Assembly (NCBI RefSeq): GCF_003858455.1
Contig: NZ_RQZF01000001.1
Span: forward strand, 434,001 to 498,000
Length of the DNA stretch: 64,000 bases
DNA from: Schaalia canis
GTDB taxonomy: Bacteria > Actinomycetota > Actinomycetes > Actinomycetales > Actinomycetaceae
Reading direction: 5' to 3'
Shown here: positions 35,911 through 42,953 of the stretch, piece after piece
Position numbering within the stretch: position 1 is the first letter of the stretch
Layout of the letters: each line of letters opens with the position of its first letter
Program-made: the position numbers and the translations under genes
The notes under the pieces: generated by a model
Seen by the model: only the letters and a program-made list of their open reading frames with translations
Database searches by the model: none
What the model was told of the DNA's origin: nothing

Positions 35911-36046
35911 CGGAAAAATACTTCCGCTACATGGAGAATAGCGGACTTAGCTAGTCAGAAACAAGAGTTTCGGAATTATTATTCCGAAAGCAGTCGTCAA
36001 ATGCCCCCTAGAGCCAAGAAAGAAAGAAAACGGAAAAATTATTCCG
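35911..36046. promoter_or_regulatory. Three HipB operator palindromes, CGGAA-N6-TTCCG
   Basis: Sites at 35911-35926, 35971-35986 and 36031-36046 each have perfect 5-bp arms CGGAA/TTCCG and an AT-only or nearly AT-only 6-bp spacer. Their starts are exactly 60 bp apart. They fill the 184-bp gap between miaA and hipB, an AT-rich island. Multiple spaced palindromes with a short spacer are the known style of hipBA control in E. coli, though the sequence differs. Confidence 0.85.
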
Positions 36047-36066
36047 CCACCATTGAAGTTTTGCGA

Positions 36067-37080
36067 CTACTCCCACCCCAGGCGGGCGAGCTCGGCCTCG
36101 ACAATCCCCTCGGCCGCCCGACGCAAACGCTCCCCATCACAGGTGGGGAAGGGCGCTCCCCCACCTCGGACAGCATCGGCGTCAATCCACACGACGCGCG
36201 GATCAGGGCGCAGCCACTTCACCTGGCGTCGAGCCAACTGGCGCGTCGCCAACGCCACCGACTCGATCGCCTCGGGAACACTCATCTCACCATCAATGAC
36301 GGCGATCGCCTGAGCATAACCTGTGGCGCGAGAAGCCGTCTTTGCCTCGCGCAACCCCTCATCAAGCAGGGCACGGGTTTCCTCAATCAACCCCTGCTCA
36401 AACATTAGCCGCGTACGCACAGCAATACGCGCATCCAGATCCGCCATATCCCAGCGGATAGCGACCATAACCGCCGGGTGAATGAACTCATGGCGCGGCA
36501 TATTGGCCGAAAAGGGCTTTCCGGTCAGCTCGATTACCTCAAGAGCGCGCACAATCCTGCGGGCATTGTGCGGATCAATCCGCTCGGCAGCAACGGGATC
36601 ACGTTCACGTAGGCGCTCATGCAAACCACGCGACCCTAATGGCCCCTGCGCTTCGGCCTCCAGTCGAGCGCGCACCGCCGGATCAGTCCCCGGGAAATCA
36701 ATAACATCGAGCAAAGCCCGCTGATACAAGCCAGATCCACCGGCCACAACAGCCACATTCCCACGCGCATGAATAGCCGCAATATCAGCCCTGGCCGCCT
36801 GCTGATAGGCCGCTACCGAGGCCTCCTGGCGCACGTCCAGCACGTCAATCTGGTGATGCGGGATACCGCGGCGTTCCTCCACGGGCGTCTTAGCTGTGCC
36901 AATGTCCATGCCTTGGTAGAACTGCAGCGCATCAGCGCTCACGAGTTCACCTGCCTCTGCTCCCATGATCGCAGGCAGGGATTCGCACAGGTCAAGAGCA
37001 AGGTCGGATTTCCCTGAAGCAGTTGGCCCAACCACGGCCACAATCAGCTCATGCGGGCGGATTTCAGTAGCGGTCATCAT
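36067..37080 (-). CDS. miaA: tRNA dimethylallyltransferase
   Basis: Transfers a dimethylallyl group to A37 of tRNAs reading UNN codons. 337 residues from the first of two adjacent ATGs (37080 and 37077); the longer frame up to 37419 runs inside miaB and is not real. GPTASGKS at 18-25 is the P-loop, SADALQFYQGMDIGTAK follows, and GGSGLYQRAL is typical. It acts before MiaB on the same base, and miaB lies directly upstream with 25 bp between them. Confidence 0.95.
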   Translation of the reverse strand: MMTATEIRPHELIVAVVGPTASGKSDLALDLCESLPAIMGAEAGELVSADALQFYQGMDIGTAKTPVEERRGIPHHQIDVLDVRQEASVAAYQQAARADIAAIHARGNVAVVAGGSGLYQRALLDVIDFPGTDPAVRARLEAEAQGPLGSRGLHERLRERDPVAAERIDPHNARRIVRALEVIELTGKPFSANMPRHEFIHPAVMVAIRWDMADLDARIAVRTRLMFEQGLIEETRALLDEGLREAKTASRATGYAQAIAVIDGEMSVPEAIESVALATRQLARRQVKWLRPDPRVVWIDADAVRGGGAPFPTCDGERLRRAAEGIVEAELARLGWE

Positions 37081-37105
37081 CTTCTCAACGCGCGCAACAC
37101 GCAGC

Positions 37106-38638
37106 TCAGGCGCTCGGCGGCCCAACACGCAGGGTGGGAATCCCCAGGCCCACGCGGTTGTCCTCTTCCTTCTTCTGACGCGCCTGCCAGGCATCCCCCG
37201 CGCGAGTACGACGCAGCTCGAAAAGGCCACCCTCCAACGCAGAATCAGCCAGCAGGTGGTGGGGAGCGCCGTAAGTGACGGTCGCACGCACCATGTCACC
37301 AGGACGAGGGCGGTCCTCCTCGGCCATACCCTCTGGCAGGGCCACGTGAACCAGGCGGTTATCACGGGCGCGGCCCGAGATACGCTGAGTTGCACCGTCC
37401 TTACGGCCTTCACCCTCACCGATCAGGACCTCAACGGTGGTACCAGCCAAAGCGGCGTTATCCTCGGCGCAGATGCGCTCTTGCAGGGCAATCAGACGCT
37501 TATAGCGCTCCAAGGCAACATCATCGGGCACCTGATCTTCACGGTCAGCAGCAGGGGTGCCAGGGCGCGGCGAGTAGAGGAAGGTGAAGGCCGACGAGAA
37601 GCGAACCTCTTCCACAACCTCCAGCGTCTGCTGGAAGTCCTCTTCGGTCTCGCCGGGGAAACCCACAATAATGTCAGTGGTGATAGCCGCGTCGGGGATG
37701 GCGGCACGCACACGCTCCAGGATGCCCATGAAGCGCTCGCGCCGGTAGGAGCGGCGCATCTGGCGCAGCACCGCATCCGAACCTGACTGCAGAGGCATAT
37801 GCAAGCTGGGCATGACAGTGGGCGTTTCGGCCATCGCGGCAATAACATCGTCGGTGAAAGCAGCCGGGTGGGGCGAGGTGAAGCGCACACGTTCCAAGCC
37901 CTCAATCTCACCTACTGCGCGCAGAAGCTTGGCAAAAGCACCACGGTCACCAAAACCCACACCATAGGAGTTCACGTTCTGCCCCAGCAGGGTCACTTCG
38001 ATGGCCCCCTGATCGACGACAGCCTGCACTTCAGAAAGGATGTCGCCGGGACGGCGGTCGCGTTCCTTTCCGCGCAGGTGAGGCACGATGCAGAAGGTGC
38101 AGGTGTTATTGCAGCCCACAGAGATTGACACCCAGGCCGCAAAAGCGGATTCACGGTGGGTGGGCAGTGTGGAGGGGAAGACCTTGAGGGCTTCTTCAAT
38201 CTCCACAGCGGCCTCGCGGTTATGTTCGGCGCGGCGCAGCAGAGCAGGGAGCACGTCAATATTGTGGGTGCCGAACACGGCATCCACCCACGGTGCCTTT
38301 TCGATAATGCCATCGCGCATCTGCTGGGCAAGGCAGCCGCCCACAGCGATCTGCATGCCCGGACGTTCACGCTTGACAGCGGCAAGCTGACCGAGGTTGC
38401 CAAAAAGTCGGGTGGCGGCATTTTCACGCACGGAGCAGGTGTTGATGACGATGACGTCAGCGCCCATGTCGCCAGCGTCGGTGGCGCGCGCGGCGGCCTC
38501 GGGAACCTGGGAGACGGGAACGAGGCCTTCTGCTTCAAGCAGGCCAGCCATGCGTTCGGAGTCATGCTCGTTCATCTGGCAGCCCAGGGTGCGCACAGCG
38601 TAGGTGCGGGGCGTGGAAGAAGTTGGTGTAGTGCTCAT
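37106..38638 (-). CDS. miaB: tRNA-i6A37 methylthiotransferase
   Basis: Radical-SAM enzyme adding a methylthio group to i6A37. 510 residues. The N-terminal methylthiotransferase domain has Cys20, Cys68 and Cys102 for the auxiliary 4Fe-4S cluster; the radical-SAM Cys are 176, 180 and 183 in [14 protein letters not shown] domain follows near 375-450. A ~50-residue variable tail ends the protein. Confidence 0.96.
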   Translation of the reverse strand: MSTTPTSSTPRTYAVRTLGCQMNEHDSERMAGLLEAEGLVPVSQVPEAAARATDAGDMGADVIVINTCSVRENAATRLFGNLGQLAAVKRERPGMQIAVGGCLAQQMRDGIIEKAPWVDAVFGTHNIDVLPALLRRAEHNREAAVEIEEALKVFPSTLPTHRESAFAAWVSISVGCNNTCTFCIVPHLRGKERDRRPGDILSEVQAVVDQGAIEVTLLGQNVNSYGVGFGDRGAFAKLLRAVGEIEGLERVRFTSPHPAAFTDDVIAAMAETPTVMPSLHMPLQSGSDAVLRQMRRSYRRERFMGILERVRAAIPDAAITTDIIVGFPGETEEDFQQTLEVVEEVRFSSAFTFLYSPRPGTPAADREDQVPDDVALERYKRLIALQERICAEDNAALAGTTVEVLIGEGEGRKDGATQRISGRARDNRLVHVALPEGMAEEDRPRPGDMVRATVTYGAPHHLLADSALEGGLFELRRTRAGDAWQARQKKEEDNRVGLGIPTLRVGPPSA

Positions 38639-38659
38639 CGTCTGGACAGTGTAGCGGGG

Positions 38660-39211
38660 TCAGCGCGCACCTGGGTTTTCGCCCTCGCCTGTGAACGAGG
38701 CCAAAGCCGAGAGGTCCTTTCCGCTGAGCGCCTGGCCAAGGAGGGCGATTGCTTGAGAAATAGCCTGTTCTCGCACTTCGTTACGACCACCCGCAAAAGA
38801 ATAGCGGTGGATCGAGGTGCCTGCGGGCATGGCGAGAGCCATATAAACAGTGCCAGCGGGGTGCTCATCCGCGGGGCCAGGGCCAGCGACGCCGGTAGTA
38901 GAAATCGCATAGTCGGCGTTGAATAATTGACGCGCCCCCTGAGCCATTTGGGCGGCGACCTCACCGTCAACGGGGCCTCGTTCGCTGAGGATTTCCCCGT
39001 CAACGCCAAGGATGTGCCGCTTCAGGTCACAGGTGTAGGTGCATACGCCGCCTTGAACAACGTCAGAGGCGCCCGGAATATTCACGAGGCGGGCGCACAC
39101 TCCCCCACCTGTGAGAGATTCAGCGGTTGCAACGTGCAGGCCTGCCTCACGCAGAGCATCAATGACAAACGCTACGGCATGTGTAGAAGTGGTGGTGTCT
39201 GACGCTGTCAC
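38660..39211 (-). CDS. CinA C-terminal domain protein (nicotinamide-nucleotide amidase, PncC)
   Basis: 183 residues covering only the C-terminal half of CinA. ATAESLTGGGVCARLVNIPGAS is the family signature, and GVAGPGPADEHPAGTVYMA follows. Such stand-alone proteins hydrolyse nicotinamide mononucleotide to nicotinate mononucleotide in NAD recycling. The GTG start overlaps the recX stop (GTGA) and has GGAGGA upstream. Its place next to recX-recA is common in actinobacteria. Confidence 0.9.
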   Translation of the reverse strand: MTASDTTTSTHAVAFVIDALREAGLHVATAESLTGGGVCARLVNIPGASDVVQGGVCTYTCDLKRHILGVDGEILSERGPVDGEVAAQMAQGARQLFNADYAISTTGVAGPGPADEHPAGTVYMALAMPAGTSIHRYSFAGGRNEVREQAISQAIALLGQALSGKDLSALASFTGEGENPGAR

Positions 39212-39936
39212 AATTCCTCCTCTTGCCCGTCCTCACCCCAGTGTTCCAGCACTTCGGCAATGACGCGCTGGCAGGTAGAAGGCGAGTAGCCTTTTCGGGC
39301 CAACATGCCCGAAAGACGTCCCCAGGCTTTACGCCGGTCAACACCACGCATACTCCGCGCTTTGCGCTGGGCAAGTTCACGCGCACGCTCATACGCGTCA
39401 TCATCACTGATTTGACTCATAGCTTGGGCAATAAGGGCGCTATCAATGCCCTTGCGTTTGAGTTCTTCCCGCAGAGCACGCCCAGTCGCCCCTCGCAAAG
39501 CAAAGCGTTCACGCACAATCATGGCAGCAAAAGCCGCGTCATCAATGAGGCCAACAGCGCTCAAACGATCAAGAACCTCTTGAGCAATTTCCTCACTAAA
39601 ACCACGGTGAGTGATTGCTGCATGTAGTTCAGCTCGGGAACGAGACCGCGTGTCAAGCTGGCGTAGGGCAACCTCACGAGCAGCCTCGATAGCTTCGACA
39701 CCGGTCAGAGCAGCATTCTTTTCCCGCATAGCGGCCATACGTTCTGCAGGAGAGAGCTGTTTCGTGGAACGGGTCTTTTTCCCCTGACGCCTGGAGGCAG
39801 TGATGGCACCCTCTGTGGCATCCGCATCACTGACATCTGCGTCACAAGCCTGGGAGGCTCCAAAAACTGGGATATCGACGAAATCGTTGTTTTCACCGAG
39901 TTCTGGATAGTGCTCGGGATCGAGATAGCGAACCAT
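39208..39936 (-). CDS. recX: RecA modulator RecX
   Basis: 242 residues. The first ~85 are variable and charged; the RecX helical repeats then begin with AREVALRQLDTRSRSRAELHAAITHRGF and continue through LIDDAAFAAMIVRERF and LRGATGRALREELKRKGI. RecX limits RecA filament growth. It is separated from recA by 69 bp that hold a strong hairpin. Confidence 0.93.
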   Translation of the reverse strand: MVRYLDPEHYPELGENNDFVDIPVFGASQACDADVSDADATEGAITASRRQGKKTRSTKQLSPAERMAAMREKNAALTGVEAIEAAREVALRQLDTRSRSRAELHAAITHRGFSEEIAQEVLDRLSAVGLIDDAAFAAMIVRERFALRGATGRALREELKRKGIDSALIAQAMSQISDDDAYERARELAQRKARSMRGVDRRKAWGRLSGMLARKGYSPSTCQRVIAEVLEHWGEDGQEEEL

Positions 39937-39964
39937 TCTTTACCTCACATGCTCGCCTGATGTA

Positions 39965-39998
39965 CGCCTCGCCCGAACCCAAGGGTTCGGGCGAGGCG
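39965..39998 (-). terminator. Strong hairpin between recA and recX
   Basis: Two perfect 16-bp arms (CGCCTCGCCCGAACCC and its complement) are separated by AA, starting 8 nt after the recA stop. No T-run follows on the minus strand. A partial terminator between recA and recX is known in other bacteria and lowers RecX relative to RecA; the same role is inferred here. Confidence 0.75.
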
Positions 39999-40005
39999 GA
40001 GAGTC

Positions 40006-41094
40006 TTAGAATCCAGCGTCTTCTTCGTCAGATGCGGTGGTCTTGGCGCTGGAAGCGTCATCGGCTGCTACGCCAATCCCTAGTTCAGCGAGGATCTTAT
40101 TCTCGATCTCGGTGGCAAGCTCAGGATTATCTGCCAGGAATTGGCGAACGTTCTCCTTGCCCTGCCCTAACTGGTCATCCCCGTAGGTGAACCACGAGCC
40201 GGACTTTCGGATCACACCGTATTCAACCCCCATGTCAATGATGGAGCCTTCACGGGAGATGCCGCGACCGTAGAGAATGTCGAACTCGGCCTGCTTGAAA
40301 GGCGGGGCCATCTTGTTCTTGACGATCTTGGCGCGTGTGCGGTTGCCGACAGGAGCGCCAGCTTCCTTTAGGGTTTCGATTCGGCGCACATCAATACGAA
40401 CGGAGGCGTAGAACTTCAAAGCCTTACCACCAGTGGTGGTTTCAGGCGAGCCAAAGAACACACCGATCTTTTCACGCAACTGGTTGATGAAGATGGCGGT
40501 GGTGCCGGTGGCTGAGAGCGCACCCGTGATCTTACGCAGGGCCTGGCTCATCAGGCGCGCTTGAAGGCCCACGTGGGAGTCTCCCATTTCGCCTTCGATT
40601 TCCGCTTTGGGAACAAGGGCAGCTACTGAGTCAATGACAATAATGTCGATGCCGCCCGAGCGGATCAGCATGTCAGCAATTTCAAGGGCTTGTTCGCCAG
40701 TGTCTGGCTGGGAGACAAGCAGAGAGTCCGTATCTACGCCAAGAGCTCGCGCGTATACCGGATCAAGGGCGTGTTCGGCGTCAATGAATGCAGCGTTGCC
40801 ACCGGCACGCTGGGCGTTAGCAACCGCATGGAGAGCAACAGTGGTCTTACCGGAGGATTCAGGGCCGTAGACTTCAATGACGCGGCCACGAGGAAGACCG
40901 CCGATACCGAGGGCGACGTCAAGGGCGAGAGAACCTGTGGGGATGACTTGAACCGGAGGACGGGTGTCATCGCCAAGGCGCATGATGGAGCCTTTACCGA
41001 ATTGCTTGTCGATCTGCGCGAGGGCAACTTCTAGTGCCTTGTTGCGGTCGTTACCTGCGGGGGCTGCAGTGGTGGCGCTCTTTCGTGCTGCCAT
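40006..41094 (-). CDS. recA: Recombinase RecA
   Basis: Strand-exchange ATPase and LexA coprotease. 362 residues. GPESSGKT at 77-84 is Walker [21 protein letters not shown] carries the L1 region and [21 protein letters not shown] loop L2. No intein. The C-terminal tail is acidic, as usual. An SOS box lies 176 bp upstream. Confidence 0.98.
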   Translation of the reverse strand: MAARKSATTAAPAGNDRNKALEVALAQIDKQFGKGSIMRLGDDTRPPVQVIPTGSLALDVALGIGGLPRGRVIEVYGPESSGKTTVALHAVANAQRAGGNAAFIDAEHALDPVYARALGVDTDSLLVSQPDTGEQALEIADMLIRSGGIDIIVIDSVAALVPKAEIEGEMGDSHVGLQARLMSQALRKITGALSATGTTAIFINQLREKIGVFFGSPETTTGGKALKFYASVRIDVRRIETLKEAGAPVGNRTRAKIVKNKMAPPFKQAEFDILYGRGISREGSIIDMGVEYGVIRKSGSWFTYGDDQLGQGKENVRQFLADNPELATEIENKILAELGIGVAADDASSAKTTASDEEDAGF

Positions 41095-41226
41095 GGAATC
41101 ATCCTTCCGGTTGAGGCCTCTCCGGCCATTGATAGGGGCTGGTCTGTCAGTGGTGTTCTCCCCTCTCCGGGGTCACCACACACGTTATGTCCGACCATGA
41201 GACATGAACATGAGGATCGGTTATCA

Positions 41227-41263
41227 CTGTGGATAACACTTTTCATGCCGTGTATATCCACAG
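41227..41263. promoter_or_regulatory. Inverted pair of DnaA-box-like sites upstream of recA
   Basis: CTGTGGATA at 41227-41235 and TATCCACAG at 41255-41263 are perfect inverted copies. The left site reads as a full DnaA box TTATCCACA on the minus strand; the right one, ATATCCACA, differs by one base. They lie 133-169 bp upstream of recA. Binding by DnaA is not shown. Confidence 0.5.
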
Positions 41264-41269
41264 CATAGA

Positions 41270-41285
41270 TGGAACATGTGTTCGA
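41270..41285. promoter_or_regulatory. SOS (LexA) box of recA
   Basis: TGGAACATGTGTTCGA matches TCGAAC-N4-GTTCGA with a single mismatch in the left arm. It lies upstream of recA on the expected side and beside the DnaA-like pair. Confidence 0.85.
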
Positions 41286-41348
41286 TGGTGGCGACACGCA
41301 GGAAATGAAGATGCCCGCTATGTCACATCACTTGTGAAAGGTCGCCCT

Positions 41349-41576
41349 TCAGCGCCGACGTTTCTTCGGATCGATGCGGTGCACCCATCGTGCATCCTCA
41401 CTCTGTCCGGTTTCCTCAATGAGCGCCGCCCACACCTCATCAGGCTCAGCGCCTCGGTCAAGGGCTTCTTGGGCGGTTCCTAGGCAGGAGGGAAGATAGA
41501 GGTCAACAACGAGAGAACGTCCAAGGGAGGGGCCATAGACGGCGTCAACCGCGTCCCAAAACTCTGATCGTTTCAC
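41349..41576 (-). CDS. DUF3046 family protein
   Basis: 75 residues from the GTG at 41576 (VKRSEFWDAVDAVYG), which aligns with the MRLTEFW start of other family members; a further in-frame GTG at 41609 would add 11 residues. The LGTAQEALDRGAEPDEVWAAL segment is the family core. The family is restricted to actinobacteria, sits between recA and the ClgR-like gene, and has no known function. Confidence 0.82.
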   Translation of the reverse strand: MKRSEFWDAVDAVYGPSLGRSLVVDLYLPSCLGTAQEALDRGAEPDEVWAALIEETGQSEDARWVHRIDPKKRRR

Positions 41577-41652
41577 CCTCGTATCACCGATCCCGTGCCG
41601 ACAATTCACAATTACTCGGGCACACTCGGATGCCTTTAACTGTGAGCTTCAC

Positions 41653-41994
41653 TCAGCTAATGAGGGTGACAGGAACAGCCGGTTCGGAAACACGTTCGGG
41701 TGCCACGGTTCCGTCAAGAATCGCCATGCGATCTGACACCTCACGCAGCACAAACCACAGAGGCACACCCAAAGCCTCGCAGATTGCGTTGAGCAGTTCA
41801 GAGGAAGCCTCTTTACGGCCTCGTTCAATCTCTGACAGGTAGCCAAGAGCAACCTGGCTTTCCTGAGCTACCTCGCGCAGCGTCCATCCTCGCGCGTTGC
41901 GAAGCTGACGCAAGACTGCGCCAAGTTCAACTCGCAGTAACGGGGAGGTAGTTGTTGAGATCATGCTCTGACTGTAGCGCGAATCGGTGTACAT
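41653..41994 (-). CDS. clgR: ClgR-like XRE transcriptional regulator
   Basis: 113 residues from the ATG at 41994, which has GAAGG 5 nt before it; 41964 is an alternative. The helix-turn-helix [34 protein letters not shown] is almost diagnostic for ClgR, the activator of clp protease and other stress genes in actinobacteria. ClgR C-terminal sequences end in small hydrophobic residues that ClpP degrades; this one ends VPVTLIS, which would fit, but that is inference. Confidence 0.88.
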   Translation of the reverse strand: MYTDSRYSQSMISTTTSPLLRVELGAVLRQLRNARGWTLREVAQESQVALGYLSEIERGRKEASSELLNAICEALGVPLWFVLREVSDRMAILDGTVAPERVSEPAVPVTLIS

Positions 41995-42151
41995 GCGCAC
42001 CTTCGTTTCGGATTATTGGCACCATTCAGGGATCTTTCGGGGGTGATTTCAGGGGAACATCCAACGGGCGGGGGCCGTTGCTCACATGTCTCCACGGCGT
42101 CTCCTTTCCTCCTATTTCAGCGCTGGTGTGGCATTTCTGAGTGTGTCAGTG

Positions 42152-42171
42152 CCACCCCGTATTTGCGTGAA
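42152..42171 (+). repeat. 20-bp exact repeat, copy 2 (clgR upstream region)
   Basis: Identical to 26600-26619. It lies 158 bp upstream of the clgR-like start, on the strand opposite to that gene, in the 315-bp gap between clgR and pgsA. Confidence 0.7.
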
Positions 42172-42221
42172 CGACCACCGGTGTCAGGAAAAAAGGATGT
42201 CCACACGCCCTTCCAGGCAAG

Positions 42222-42254
42222 AAAAAGGGAGCTTCCCGTCCTGGGGAAGCTCCC
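42222..42254 (-). terminator. Intrinsic terminator after pgsA
   Basis: GGGAGCTTCCC and GGGAAGCTCCC form a perfect 11-bp stem, followed on the minus strand by TTTTTC. It lies 55 nt beyond the pgsA stop and is the best-formed Rho-independent terminator in the window. Confidence 0.9.
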
Positions 42255-42309
42255 GCCCTGTCAGATAGGGTTAGCGCTCTTTCACTGCAGGGAACGTCGC
42301 CTTCGAGAC

Positions 42310-42933
42310 CTACACACCTTCTTGAGCGAGTTCCTTTGCCATGCGACGTCCATCAAGGATGTAATCAACACCAGACCAGACTGTGACAATTAACGCAGCC
42401 CACATGGTTACCACCACAGAGTAGGCAGCAATAGTCATTGCCACAGAATCTGGATTCAACATGCTCTCCCAGGGAAGAATCATGAGGAAGATCAGCAGCA
42501 ACTGAAGAACTGTTTTGAGTTTCCCTCCCATATTGGCCGCAACCACGATGCCCTGACGTAAAAGCACGCTACGCCACCAGGTAATGCCCAGCTCGCGGAT
42601 AGCCACCAGAATCGTGAAAAACCACGGCAGGCTTCCCATCCACGACAGCGCAACAAAAGCACCTAACGTCAATGCTTTGTCGGCAATCGGATCAGCGATC
42701 CGGCCAAAGTCCGTAATCCACCCGTTTCGTCGCGCGATTTCGCCATCAAGATGATCCGACAGAGAGGCAATCACAAATACTGCGACCGCCCACCACTGAG
42801 CTGTCAGGGTCTGTTGGAACAGAAGGGCGATAAAGATAGGAACAAGAACAATACGCAGCACCGTCAACGTGTTCGGCACGTTGAGCACGGGCACCTTTTT
42901 CGATCGATCGATCGTCGAGACGTTCTGTTCCAT
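42310..42933 (-). CDS. pgsA: CDP-diacylglycerol--glycerol-3-phosphate 3-phosphatidyltransferase
   Basis: Membrane enzyme making phosphatidylglycerophosphate, the precursor of phosphatidylglycerol and cardiolipin. 207 residues with about five membrane segments. The CDP-alcohol phosphotransferase motif D-x2-DG-x2-AR-x8-G-x3-D-x3-D is complete in DHLDGEIARR...FGRIADPIADK. It lies 20 bp after ftsK. Confidence 0.95.
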   Translation of the reverse strand: MEQNVSTIDRSKKVPVLNVPNTLTVLRIVLVPIFIALLFQQTLTAQWWAVAVFVIASLSDHLDGEIARRNGWITDFGRIADPIADKALTLGAFVALSWMGSLPWFFTILVAIRELGITWWRSVLLRQGIVVAANMGGKLKTVLQLLLIFLMILPWESMLNPDSVAMTIAAYSVVVTMWAALIVTVWSGVDYILDGRRMAKELAQEGV

Positions 42934-42953
42934 ACCTCAAATATTACCCTCTC

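Noticed and set aside
37081-37419. 113-residue N-terminal extension of MiaA in the same open frame
   Set aside because: It lies entirely inside miaB on the same strand, has no MiaA likeness, and tandem ATGs at 37080/37077 begin the recognisable protein.
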